The notes under the pieces are model-generated. The model was not told the origin of the DNA. It did not search any database and worked only from the letters and a program-made list of their open reading frames with translations. Made by a program: the position numbers and the translations under genes. From Denitrovibrio acetiphilus DSM 12809 (lineage in GTDB: Bacteria > Chrysiogenota > Deferribacteres > Deferribacterales > Geovibrionaceae), in assembly GCF_000025725.1 (NCBI RefSeq), contig NC_013943.1, forward strand, positions 2,046,001 to 2,110,000: a stretch of DNA of 64,000 nt. The letters run 5' to 3'. Below are positions 34,556 to 44,053 of this stretch, piece by piece (positions within the stretch are counted from its first letter, which is position 1; every line of letters begins with the position of its first letter).

Positions 34556-36457
34556 ATGATCTCCAGCTTGAGAAATAAAAAGAAACTCATTACATTTTCC
34601 CTATGGTTCGTAATCGCAGCTTTTGTCGGCACAATCTTTTTTGTATGGGGCGTTGGTGACAAAGTTCAAAGCCAGCTCTACGCTGCAAAGGTTGACGGCG
34701 TAACAATCACAGACCAGGAATTCAGAGACAAAGTCGAAAACACAAGAAACCAGTTCAGGCAGTTATTCGGTAATAATATAGACGAGATACTCAAAGGGGA
34801 CACCCTTGAGAAAACAGTGATGGAAACACTCATCACGGAAACCCTCCTCAGAAATGAGGCTAACAGACTCAATATCCCTGCTTCTGACGCAGAAGTTGCT
34901 GCTAACATTCAGTCGGTTCAGGCATTTCAGACTGACGGGCAGTTTGATCAACAGCTTTATGTCCAGCTACTTTCAAGAAACAGACTGACACCTCAAATTT
35001 TTGAGAGTAGCATCAGAAGAGATATAACCCTCAAAAAAATAGAGGATCTCATAAGACAAAGTGTTGCTGTCAGCGATCAGGAAGTTGAGCAGGAATTTAT
35101 ATATCAAAATACCGTAGCGACTATACGATACCTTGAGCTTGGAGCTGACAATTTTATCGGAAATGTCGAAATAACAGACAACGCCCTCACCGCCTTCTTT
35201 GACGAGCACAAAGAACAATACAGAGTGCCGGAAAAAGCAGACTTCAAATACGTAACTTTTGACCCTGAAACATACAAAGGCGAATTCATAACATCTGACA
35301 AAGAGATAGAGAATTACTTCATACAAAATAAAGCTAGCTTCAACGAGCCGGAGAGAGTCAGGGCTGCACACATCCTCTTCCGTGTGGAAAACTGGGATGA
35401 TGAAAAAGCTGCTACAGAGATATATCAGAAAGCTAAAAAAGTTAGAAAAGAAATTGTGGATGGCGCTGATTTTGCAAAGATGGCAGAAAAATACTCCGAA
35501 GACTCAACAGCCCAGAATGGCGGGGAACTCGGCTTCTTTACAAGAGGTCAGATGGTTCCTGAGTTTGAAAATGCTGCATTTACTACAAATCCAGGCGAAG
35601 TATCCGATGTGGTTAAAACCCAGTTCGGCTTTCATATTATCAACGTCGAAGAATACATCCCTTCAACAGACCCTACTCTTGATGAAGTAAAGGATGAAAT
35701 CGCTGCGCTTATAAAAGATCAGAAATCCGCATCTTCATTCAGAACACACGTATATGACACTTACAAAGCAATTCTTGATAAATCAAATATCACAGCATAC
35801 AACGAACAGGCTGAGACACCTCTCCCCGTTCGAGAGATCAAAGGACTCACAGCAGCAGGTAATGTTGAACCTCTCAACGGCATGCCAGCGGTAGCAAAAA
35901 GACTTCTTGCTCTTACAAAATCTGAGATTTCTCAGGTTCTCGAAGTCGGCGAGCCAAAAATGATATTTGAAATGACCGAAAAATATGACTCATATATTCC
36001 AGAATTAGAGGATATAAAAGAGCAGGTTACTGCGGACTTTGTTAAAGTGAAAAGCCTTGAGCTTGCCAAAGCTAAAGCGGTAGAAGCTTCAGAGCTGGAC
36101 ACTATGGATGATGCAGCAAATACTCTTAAAGAGTCATATACCACAACACCAAAGTTTAAAAGAACCGACCCTATCAACGGTCTTGGTATGAACGCCAGGC
36201 TTATGGGTGATATATTTAAAGCTGAACCGGGCGATTTTATCAAAGATGTCTACACTGTAGGTTCTAACGTTTATATCGTTCAGGTCAAGGACATCATCAA
36301 ACCTGACATCGCCACTATGGACGACCAGACAAAAGAGCAGATCAAAAGCTCTCTATTCGGTGTTAAGTCAAATCAGGCAGTTCAAAGTTATGTTGAAAAC
36401 CTGAAGGCGAATGCCAAAATTGAGATTAACCCCAGATATTCTCAGTTTTATAACTAA
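34556..36457 (+). CDS. ppiD: Peptidyl-prolyl isomerase PpiD/SurA-like
   Basis: This 633-residue periplasmic folding factor is anchored by an N-terminal helix (FSLWFVIAAFVGTIFFVWGVG). A SurA-N-like chaperone region follows, then one parvulin PPIC domain (AAHILFRVEN, ... GGELGFFTRGQMVPEFE, ... TQFGFHIINVEE). The start at 34556 fits the anchor helix and has GAGG 9 nt upstream; a longer frame would read into the SRP RNA gene. A transposon is inserted directly after its stop codon, separating it from its original terminator at 46785. Confidence 0.92.
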   Translation: MISSLRNKKKLITFSLWFVIAAFVGTIFFVWGVGDKVQSQLYAAKVDGVTITDQEFRDKVENTRNQFRQLFGNNIDEILKGDTLEKTVMETLITETLLRNEANRLNIPASDAEVAANIQSVQAFQTDGQFDQQLYVQLLSRNRLTPQIFESSIRRDITLKKIEDLIRQSVAVSDQEVEQEFIYQNTVATIRYLELGADNFIGNVEITDNALTAFFDEHKEQYRVPEKADFKYVTFDPETYKGEFITSDKEIENYFIQNKASFNEPERVRAAHILFRVENWDDEKAATEIYQKAKKVRKEIVDGADFAKMAEKYSEDSTAQNGGELGFFTRGQMVPEFENAAFTTNPGEVSDVVKTQFGFHIINVEEYIPSTDPTLDEVKDEIAALIKDQKSASSFRTHVYDTYKAILDKSNITAYNEQAETPLPVREIKGLTAAGNVEPLNGMPAVAKRLLALTKSEISQVLEVGEPKMIFEMTEKYDSYIPELEDIKEQVTADFVKVKSLELAKAKAVEASELDTMDDAANTLKESYTTTPKFKRTDPINGLGMNARLMGDIFKAEPGDFIKDVYTVGSNVYIVQVKDIIKPDIATMDDQTKEQIKSSLFGVKSNQAVQSYVENLKANAKIEINPRYSQFYN

Positions 36458-36465
36458 CAATAATA
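36458..36465 (+). repeat. Target-site duplication, left copy
   Basis: CAATAATA directly precedes the left end of the transposon and is repeated exactly at 46763-46770. Eight bases is the size produced by ISL3-family transposition. Confidence 0.9.
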
Positions 36466-36491
36466 GGCTATTTGCATTTGAGGGTTGAATT
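36466..36491 (+). repeat. Left terminal inverted repeat of the ISL3 transposon
   Basis: It starts GGCTATTTGCATTTGAGG and ends GGTTGAATT. It matches the right repeat inverted at 25 of 26 positions; the difference is the third-to-fourth base region (GGCT here, GGTT there). The GGxT start is usual for ISL3 ends. Confidence 0.93.
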
Positions 36492-36536
36492 GAATTATTA
36501 CAAGCAAATAATATAGATAATTCTTCTGTGCATATT

Positions 36537-36547
36537 GGGGTTGATTT
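36537..36547 (+). repeat. Left subterminal copy of the TIR inner motif
   Basis: GGGGTTGATTT echoes the inner TIR motif GAGGGTTGAATT in the same orientation, 56 bp further in. It may be an extra transposase-binding site; similar echoes occur near the right end. Confidence 0.4.
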
Positions 36548-36557
36548 TGTTCCACAT

Positions 36558-36581
36558 ATTGTATAGTCTGTACTATGCAAT
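36558..36581. promoter_or_regulatory. Candidate operator before hsdM
   Basis: ATTGTATAGT (36558-36567) is repeated inverted as ACTATGCAAT (36572-36581), with one mismatch and a 4-bp centre, 17 bp before the hsdM start. This is a plausible repressor site controlling the whole transposon operon. Confidence 0.45.
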
Positions 36582-36598
36582 CTAGGGTGGAGTGAAAA

Positions 36599-38518
36599 AT
36601 GGATCAACAAACATTTGCGAATAAAATATGGTCAGTAGCTGACCTTCTGTTAGGCGATTTCAAACAAGCTGAATACGGACGAATTATTCTGCCGTTTATG
36701 GTGCTCAGAAGACTTGAATGTGTTCTTGAGCCCACTAGGGAATCTGTGCTGGAACAATATGAAGCAGTTAAAGATCAGGGACTTGACCTCGACTTGATTC
36801 TCCCAGGAATAGCTGGGTGTACATTCTATACTACCTCAAAATTTACTCTCTCTACTTTGGGAGCAACAAATACCAAGCAAAACCTCGAAGACTATATAAG
36901 TAAGTTCTCCTCAAATGTCCGTCAGGTATTTGAACAGTTTTCATTCAGCAGCTGGATTGGTAAACTTGAAGAAGCAAATCTCTTGTATCTTGTATCAAAC
37001 GAATTTAAAGATTTAGAGCTTCATCCGTCAGTTGTTTCCAACTATGAGATGGGCTTAGTTTTTGAACACCTGATTCGCAAGTTTGCTGAAGCGTCAAATG
37101 ACACTGCCGGAGAGTTTTACACTCCAAGAGATGTTGTGCGTCTGGCTACAACACTTGTTTTCTCTACAGATCAGGAAGCATTAAGCGGTGAAGGCATTGT
37201 GCGTACAATTTATGACTGTGCTGCCGGAACAGGAGGCTTTCTTTCGTCCGGTATTGAGCTCGTGGGAGAGTGGAACACTAACGCTACTATCATTCCCTAT
37301 GCTCAGGAGCTTAACCCTGAGACTCATGCTATCTGTGTAGCCGACAAACTTATCCAAGGCTATGACACCCGCAATATAAAGTTTGGGAACACTCTTTCAA
37401 ATGACCTTCTGTCGGGAGAAACTTTCAACTATTGTCTTGCGAATCCGCCTTTCGGTGTGGACTGGAAGAAGGTTCAGAAGCCTGTTAACGATGAGCACAG
37501 AGTAAAAGGCTATGCCGGAAGGTTCGGCCCAGGACTTCCGAGAGTAAGTGACGGCTCTATGCTGTTCCTGCTTCACCTGCTTTCCAAACGTAAGCCACCA
37601 GAGGAAGGCGGGACACGAATAGGGATAGTCCTTTCTGGCTCCCCTTTGTTTAATGGCGGAGCAGGTTCTGGAGAGTCGGAGATCCGCAGGTGGATACTTG
37701 AGAATGACTGGCTTGAAGCTCTTGTTGCTCTGCCGACTGATATGTTCTACAACACAGGTATCAGCACATATATATGGGTACTTTCTACAAATAAAGAAGA
37801 GCATAGAAAGGGGCTGGTACAGTTAATTGACGCAAGTAAGATATCCACTCCTATGCGTAAAAATCTTGGCAGTAAGCGCAAATGGCTGAATGATGAACAG
37901 ATCACTGAGACAGCGAGAATTCATGATGCTTTTGAAGAAAGTGATGTCAGCAAGATATTTGAGACTGAACAGTTTGGTTACAGACGCATTACAGTCGAAA
38001 GACCTCTCCAGCTTAAATTCTCCGTAACACCTGAGAATATTGAGTCATGGGCAAACAGTAAGAACGCTGAATATGTTGATGAGTTATCCAAAGTTTCCGG
38101 TGAATATCTGGATATTGACAGCTTCCTTAAAGCTGCCGGAATAAAGAAGCCGAGTGCCGCATTAATCAAAAATATCTGCAAGTTTTTTGGGAAACATTAC
38201 CCTGATGCAAAGGTGATATGTGACGCAAAAGGCAACCCTTTACCTGATCCTGACCTGCGTGATTACGAAAACGTGCCACTGGGCGAAGATATTGATGAAT
38301 ATTTTGAAAGAGAAGTTATACCTCATGTGCCGGACGCATGGATAGATACCGCTAAAAAAGATCATAAAGATGGTTTAGTGGGCATTGTTGGGTACGAAAT
38401 AAACTTTAACCGATATTTCTATGAGTATGTACCGCCAAGATCGCTGGAAGATATAGATGCTGACCTTGAAGCTGTTGAAAACGCCATCGCAGAGCTCCTG
38501 AAAAAGGTGACAAGATGA
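36599..38518 (+). CDS. hsdM: Type I restriction-modification DNA methyltransferase subunit
   Basis: This 639-residue N6-adenine methyltransferase modifies the host DNA at the site chosen by HsdS. The N-terminal HsdM bundle (QQTFANKIWSVADLLLGDFK) is followed by SAM motif I (DCAAGTGGF), the catalytic NPPF (in CLANPPFGVDW) and target helices. Its stop overlaps the next start (ATGA). It is the first gene of the transposon operon, preceded by GGTGGAG. Confidence 0.95.
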   Translation: MDQQTFANKIWSVADLLLGDFKQAEYGRIILPFMVLRRLECVLEPTRESVLEQYEAVKDQGLDLDLILPGIAGCTFYTTSKFTLSTLGATNTKQNLEDYISKFSSNVRQVFEQFSFSSWIGKLEEANLLYLVSNEFKDLELHPSVVSNYEMGLVFEHLIRKFAEASNDTAGEFYTPRDVVRLATTLVFSTDQEALSGEGIVRTIYDCAAGTGGFLSSGIELVGEWNTNATIIPYAQELNPETHAICVADKLIQGYDTRNIKFGNTLSNDLLSGETFNYCLANPPFGVDWKKVQKPVNDEHRVKGYAGRFGPGLPRVSDGSMLFLLHLLSKRKPPEEGGTRIGIVLSGSPLFNGGAGSGESEIRRWILENDWLEALVALPTDMFYNTGISTYIWVLSTNKEEHRKGLVQLIDASKISTPMRKNLGSKRKWLNDEQITETARIHDAFEESDVSKIFETEQFGYRRITVERPLQLKFSVTPENIESWANSKNAEYVDELSKVSGEYLDIDSFLKAAGIKKPSAALIKNICKFFGKHYPDAKVICDAKGNPLPDPDLRDYENVPLGEDIDEYFEREVIPHVPDAWIDTAKKDHKDGLVGIVGYEINFNRYFYEYVPPRSLEDIDADLEAVENAIAELLKKVTR

Positions 38519-39531
38519 ACAGCAAAGGCGAAATAATCATTTACGAAACAGATGACGGGAAGCTTCAGCTTGATGTGCTGATGGAAGATGAGACACTTTG
38601 GCTTACTCAAAGTGACATGGCAAACCTCTTTCAGTGCTCAAAGGATAATATCTCTCTACACTTGAAAAACATCTATGAAGAAGGAGAGCTTGAACCACAA
38701 GCAACTACCGAGGATTTCTCGGTAGTTCGTCAGGAAGGTGACAGGCAAGTTAAAAGGACTGTAACTCATTACAACCTCGATGTGATTATATCTGTCGGAT
38801 ACCGTGTAAAGAGCATGATAGCCACACGTTTCCGCATATGGGCAACCAAGCAGCTTAAAGAATATATCGTCAAAGGCTTTGTGATGAATGACGAGAGGCT
38901 TAAGAATCCCGGAGGATGGGATTACTTTGATGAGCTCCTTGAGCGCATCCGTGAGATACGGGCCTCAGAAAAAAGGTTTTATCAGAAGGTTCGTGACCTC
39001 TTTGCACTCAGTATTGATTATAAAGACAGCCAGCAAGCGAGCCAGACTTTCTTTGCAGAAGTGCAGAATAAGCTTCTTTATGCTGTTACAGGCTATACGG
39101 CAGCGGAGTTAATCGTTAAACGCTCTGACTCAAACATGCCGAATATGAACCTTACATCATGGGAAGGCAGCCGAGTCCGCAAGAGTGACGTGATAACAGC
39201 TAAAAACTACCTTACATCCGATGAAATAGACTCTCTTAACAGGCTTGTGGTGATATTTCTGGAGCAGGCAGAACTGAGAGTAAAAGACAGAAAACAGCTT
39301 ACCCTTGATTACTGGCGGAGCAACGTGGACAGGATGCTTGAATTTAATGAGAAGCCTATTTTACAGGGTGCGGGTTCTATCAGCAAAGAGCAGATGAAAC
39401 GTATAGCTCATGAGCGTTTTGAGGATTTTGATAAGAAGCGGAAAATAGCTGAAGCTCAGGAAGAAGATGCAAAAGACCTTCAGGAGCTTGAAACCCTCCA
39501 GAAAGGCTTAGAGCAGGGAAAAAAGAAATGA
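38515..39531 (+). CDS. RhuM-family protein
   Basis: This 338-residue protein matches the RhuM family, first named from a Salmonella pathogenicity island. The N-terminal region (LWLTQSDMANLFQCSKDNISLHLKNI) looks like a DNA-binding helix-turn-helix, followed by the family core VKRTVTHYNLDVIISVGYRVKS. The C-terminus is a charged coiled coil. The gene overlaps hsdM and hsdS by 4 bp each. RhuM genes are often found within type I operons; their role is unclear. Confidence 0.85.
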   Translation: MNSKGEIIIYETDDGKLQLDVLMEDETLWLTQSDMANLFQCSKDNISLHLKNIYEEGELEPQATTEDFSVVRQEGDRQVKRTVTHYNLDVIISVGYRVKSMIATRFRIWATKQLKEYIVKGFVMNDERLKNPGGWDYFDELLERIREIRASEKRFYQKVRDLFALSIDYKDSQQASQTFFAEVQNKLLYAVTGYTAAELIVKRSDSNMPNMNLTSWEGSRVRKSDVITAKNYLTSDEIDSLNRLVVIFLEQAELRVKDRKQLTLDYWRSNVDRMLEFNEKPILQGAGSISKEQMKRIAHERFEDFDKKRKIAEAQEEDAKDLQELETLQKGLEQGKKK

Positions 39532-40853
39532 GCTATAAAGCATATCCGTCATATAAAGACAGTGGTATTGAGTGGCTTGGAGAAATTCCTGAGCATTGGG
39601 CAATAGAAAGGTTTAAGTTTCAGCTGAGAGCTGGTTTTGAGGGTTTAAAAATTGGTCCTTTTGGCAGTCAAATAAAAGCAGAATTGCTTAGTGATGAAGG
39701 AATAAAAGTATATGGACAAGAAAATATAATTAAAAACAACTTTGACCTTGGTCATCGTTTCGTATCTGAAGAATTATTTTGTGAGTTAGAAGTATATGAA
39801 ACTCTACCTGGTGATATTTTAGTGACTATGATGGGGACTGCTGGCAGATGTCAGGTCACTCCAGAAAAGATCAATCAAGGGATTATAGATTCTCACCTTA
39901 TTAGGCTTCGTGTTAACAAGTGTTTGTTAAGCCGGTTTTGTAAGTATCTTATAAATGACTCTGCATATATTGAACATCAGATAAGGTTAATGGGCAAGGG
40001 CTCTATAATGCATGGGTTGAATTCGACGATCATTAAGAATCTTATTTTTATACTTCCCCCATTGAAAGAGCAAAGTATTATTTTGAAATATCTAGATAAA
40101 AAAACTGCTCAGATAGATGAACTGATTGATAAAAAGAAGAAACTGATAGAAAAGCTAGATGAAAAGCGTACTGCTCTCATTACTCATGCTGTCACAAAAG
40201 GCATGAACCCAGATGTGAAGATGAAAGACTCAGGCGTTGAGTGGCTGGGAGAAGTACCTGAACATTGGGACATAGTGAAAGCAAAATATCTATTCACAAT
40301 AGAAAAGCGTATTGCTGGGTTTTTAGGTCACGATGTCCTGTCTATCACGCAAACAGGTATAAAAGTTAAGGATATTGAATCCGGAGAAGGACAGCTTTCT
40401 ATGGACTACACAAAGTACCAAATAGTTAAAGTTGGCGACTTTGCTATGAACCATATGGACTTACTTACAGGATATGTTGATATATCGCAATTTGATGGAG
40501 TAACGAGTCCTGATTACAGAGTATTCAGATTGTCAGCTCAAAACTGTAATCCACAATACTATCTTTACCATATGCAAAGAGGATATAAGGAAAAAATCTT
40601 CTTTAATTATGGGCATGGAAGTGCACAGTTGGGACGCTGGCGTTTACCTACAGATGAGTTTAAGGAATTGTCCTTCCCTGTTCCTCCATATGAAGAGCAA
40701 CAAGCCATTGCTGAATACATAAGCAGTGAGACAATCCTAATAGACTCTCTAATTTCCAAAACTGAAGAAAGCATAAGCCTGCTGAAAGAAAAACGATCCG
40801 CACTGATAACCGCTGCGGTTACCGGTAAAATAGATGTCAGGGAGGAAGCCTAA
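39528..40853 (+). CDS. hsdS: Type I restriction-modification specificity subunit
   Basis: This 441-residue subunit has two target-recognition domains, each introduced by the same conserved element (KDSGIEWLGEIPEHW near residue 10 and KDSGVEWLGEVPEHW near 230), and each followed by a long helix ending EKRTALITHAV or EKRSALITAAV. The two recognition domains differ from each other, as expected for a bipartite target. It ends in TAATG overlap with hsdR. Confidence 0.94.
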   Translation: MSYKAYPSYKDSGIEWLGEIPEHWAIERFKFQLRAGFEGLKIGPFGSQIKAELLSDEGIKVYGQENIIKNNFDLGHRFVSEELFCELEVYETLPGDILVTMMGTAGRCQVTPEKINQGIIDSHLIRLRVNKCLLSRFCKYLINDSAYIEHQIRLMGKGSIMHGLNSTIIKNLIFILPPLKEQSIILKYLDKKTAQIDELIDKKKKLIEKLDEKRTALITHAVTKGMNPDVKMKDSGVEWLGEVPEHWDIVKAKYLFTIEKRIAGFLGHDVLSITQTGIKVKDIESGEGQLSMDYTKYQIVKVGDFAMNHMDLLTGYVDISQFDGVTSPDYRVFRLSAQNCNPQYYLYHMQRGYKEKIFFNYGHGSAQLGRWRLPTDEFKELSFPVPPYEEQQAIAEYISSETILIDSLISKTEESISLLKEKRSALITAAVTGKIDVREEA

Positions 40854-43800
40854 TGTCTACCGCTCACAGAGAAATACACTTTGAAGACTACATAGTAGAC
40901 CAACTGACCTCATCTGGCTGGGAAGTTGGCAAGCATACAGAATATGATCGTGGCAGGGCTCTATATTACCCTGATGTCCTTGCATGGATACAGGATAGCC
41001 AGCCTGAAACATGGGAAAAGCTTATCCGGATTCACGGCAGTGATACTGAACCTGCTGTGCTTGACAGGCTCGTGAAGTCTCTGGAGTCTAAAACAGGTGG
41101 GACAATAAATGTCCTTAGAAGAGGTTTTGGAATGGCAGGAGGCGGCACTATCCAGATGAGCCAGACCATGCCGGAAGACGACAGAAACGAAACTTCAGTA
41201 AAACGATATAATCAGAACCGCCTCCGCATTGTGAGACAGGTCAGATATTCCCTTGATAACGAAAACGCTATAGATCTTGTGGCTTTTATAAACGGTATCC
41301 CTGTGGCTACTTTTGAGCTTAAGACTGATTTTACCCAGTCTGTTGAGGCTGCAAAGGCACAGTACAAACAGGACAGGAAGCCAAAAAGCTCTTCATCAGG
41401 CAGACTGGAACCGCTTCTTGCCTTCAAAAGAGGAGCTATCGTTCACTTCGCAATGTCAGACTCTGAGGTATATATGGCGACCAAGCTTGACGGTGAGGCG
41501 ACATATTTCCTGCCGTTTAATCAGGGGAATGACGGAGCTGCAGGTAATCCGCCATCTGCCGAGAATAGCTACCCTGTCAGCTACATGTGGGAAAGGATAT
41601 TACAGAAAGACAACTGGCTTAGAATATTTCATAGATTTGTATTGATAGAGAAAAAGGAGTATGAGACCGCTTCCGGAGAGATACGCTTCAAAGAGACAAT
41701 GATATTTCCACGCTATCATCAGTGGGAATCTGTAACTAAAGTTATAGACGCAGTAAAGGTGGAAGAAGCCGGTCATCAGTATCTTATTCAGCATAGTGCC
41801 GGTTCGGGCAAGACAAATACTATCTCGTGGATATCCCACGAGCTTATAAGACTCAGGTATGCAAGCGGAGCATCATACTTCAACTCTGTTATCGTTGTTA
41901 CTGACAGAACGGTTCTCGATGCCCAACTACAGGAAGCCATCAGCCAGATTGAACACCAATACGGTGTTGTTCATGCTGTGGACAGAGAGGCATCAAGCCT
42001 TTCCAAAAGCCAACAGCTAGCAAATGCACTTATGACTGGCACACCTATCATTGTGGTAACAATACAAACTTTCCCATATGCTATGGAAGCAATTTTGACA
42101 GAGCAGAGCCTTCAGGATAAAAGATTCGCTGTCATTATGGATGAAGCCCATAACTCCCAGACAGGAAGCACAGCTCAGAAGCTGAGACAGGTACTGGCTC
42201 TGAATTCAAAGGCTGATATGGCTTCTATGACATCTGATGAGATACTTGAGATGATTCAGAAAGTGCGTGGTATGCCTAAGAATGTAAGCCACTTCGCTTT
42301 CACCGCAACTCCGAAACATTCCACGCTCTCATTATTCGGCAGACCTATGGATCCATCCAAGCCGCTTTCAAAAGATAATCCTCCGGTCCCATTCCATACA
42401 TATACTATGCAGCAGGCCATTGAGGAAGGATTTATACTCGATGTTCTGCAGAACTATACCCATTACGACACAGCATTCCGGATTGGCGAGAAATTCGTAA
42501 AGGATGAGACAAGAGTTGATGCTAAATATGCCAAGAGAGCTTTGGCAAGATGGGTGTCCCTGCACCCGACAAATGTATCTCAGAAGGTGGAGTTTATTGT
42601 TGAGCACTTTTATAGCAGTGTAGCTATGCTCCTGAACGGTCAGGCGAAGGCGATGGTTGTGACCAGCTCAAGGGCGGCAGCAGTGAAATATAAGCTAGCT
42701 TTTGATAAGTATGTTGAAAAAAAGGGGTATGTCGGCATACGCTCTCTAGTGGCCTTTTCCGGCCAGATACTTGGGAAAGATATCAATGATGACTTTAACC
42801 ACTTTCCTGACGACCAATCATTTACTGAAGATAATATGAATCCTGATACCAGGGGGCGTGATCTTCGTAAGGTTTTTGATACTCGTGAATATCAGGTAAT
42901 GCTTGTTGCAAATAAGTTTCAAACTGGTTTCGACCAGCCGAAGCTTGTTGCAATGTATCTGGATAAAAAGATATCCGGTGTGGAGGCAGTACAGACTCTT
43001 TCACGCCTGAACAGAACCTATGCGGGTAAAGACAAGACATATGTTATAGATTTTGCCAACAAGCCGGATGAGATAGTTGAGGCCTTTAAGACATATTACA
43101 AAAGTGCAGATGTGGCAAATGTGCAGGATCCTAATATCGTATATGATATGAAGGAGCGTCTTGACGGTATGCAGATGTTTGAAGCTGAAGAGGTTCGCCA
43201 GTTCGGTATTGCTATAACCTCAGCTAAAGTAACACATGAGAAGCTTTATTCACTTACACAACCGGCAACAGACCGTTTTAACGGGCGCATGAAGATGCTG
43301 AACAACGCAATTGAAGTTTCTGAAAAAGAATTTCTGCTGGCTAAGAGCAAGCAAGATGAGGCAGGAACAAAGAAAGCGGATGCCAGAAGGTCTGAGTATA
43401 CAAAAGCCCGTGACGAGCTCTTAATCTTCAGTGAGGGCTTAACCAAGTTTGTAAATATCTATGAGTATGTAGCTCAGTTGGTGGAGTTCGGAGATGCTTC
43501 TATAGAGTCTTTTGCTTCATACGCAAAATTGTTGAGCAAGAGACTCAAAGGTATAGCTCCAGAGCAGGTTGACCTGAACGGTCTACAGCTTACCCATTTC
43601 AAAATGACAGACACGGGCTCAGTTGATACACGACTTGATGCCGCAGACAAACCTCTGCTTGAACCCGCAAAAGGTACTGGTGGGCGTGATCCGAGAGACA
43701 GGGAAAGAGCATACCTTCAGGAGCTGATCAAAATGCTCAATGATGTATTCGGTAAGGATATCACCGATAAAGACAAGGTGGCCTTTGCGGTTCATGTCAG

Positions 43801-44053
43801 CGAGAAACTCAGAGACAATAAGAAAGTCATGGCTCAGGTTAAAAACAACAGCAGAGAACAGGCTATGAAAGCTGATCTGCCAGCCGAAGCCACAAAAGCT
43901 ATTGTGGGAGCTCTTGGCTCTCATCAGGCGATGGCAAAACGTCTTCTGAGTGATGAATTTACACGCAACACCTTCTTATCTGTTGTCTACGAACTTTTAA
44001 AGAGTGATGCTGTTGCCGGACTGATAACAGAAGCAAGGGATGAAGACCAATGA
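40853..44053 (+). CDS. hsdR: Type I restriction endonuclease subunit R
   Basis: This 1066-residue motor-nuclease translocates and cuts unmodified DNA. The N-terminal nuclease core has D...ELK (AIDLVAFINGIPVATFELKTD). The helicase motor has Walker A (HSAGSGKTNT), DEAH (IMDEAHNSQ), motif III (FAFTATPK), and motif VI-like QTLSRLNRT. Length is normal and all motifs are intact. Its TGA overlaps the start of the transposase gene (ATGA). Confidence 0.95.
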   Translation: MSTAHREIHFEDYIVDQLTSSGWEVGKHTEYDRGRALYYPDVLAWIQDSQPETWEKLIRIHGSDTEPAVLDRLVKSLESKTGGTINVLRRGFGMAGGGTIQMSQTMPEDDRNETSVKRYNQNRLRIVRQVRYSLDNENAIDLVAFINGIPVATFELKTDFTQSVEAAKAQYKQDRKPKSSSSGRLEPLLAFKRGAIVHFAMSDSEVYMATKLDGEATYFLPFNQGNDGAAGNPPSAENSYPVSYMWERILQKDNWLRIFHRFVLIEKKEYETASGEIRFKETMIFPRYHQWESVTKVIDAVKVEEAGHQYLIQHSAGSGKTNTISWISHELIRLRYASGASYFNSVIVVTDRTVLDAQLQEAISQIEHQYGVVHAVDREASSLSKSQQLANALMTGTPIIVVTIQTFPYAMEAILTEQSLQDKRFAVIMDEAHNSQTGSTAQKLRQVLALNSKADMASMTSDEILEMIQKVRGMPKNVSHFAFTATPKHSTLSLFGRPMDPSKPLSKDNPPVPFHTYTMQQAIEEGFILDVLQNYTHYDTAFRIGEKFVKDETRVDAKYAKRALARWVSLHPTNVSQKVEFIVEHFYSSVAMLLNGQAKAMVVTSSRAAAVKYKLAFDKYVEKKGYVGIRSLVAFSGQILGKDINDDFNHFPDDQSFTEDNMNPDTRGRDLRKVFDTREYQVMLVANKFQTGFDQPKLVAMYLDKKISGVEAVQTLSRLNRTYAGKDKTYVIDFANKPDEIVEAFKTYYKSADVANVQDPNIVYDMKERLDGMQMFEAEEVRQFGIAITSAKVTHEKLYSLTQPATDRFNGRMKMLNNAIEVSEKEFLLAKSKQDEAGTKKADARRSEYTKARDELLIFSEGLTKFVNIYEYVAQLVEFGDASIESFASYAKLLSKRLKGIAPEQVDLNGLQLTHFKMTDTGSVDTRLDAADKPLLEPAKGTGGRDPRDRERAYLQELIKMLNDVFGKDITDKDKVAFAVHVSEKLRDNKKVMAQVKNNSREQAMKADLPAEATKAIVGALGSHQAMAKRLLSDEFTRNTFLSVVYELLKSDAVAGLITEARDEDQ

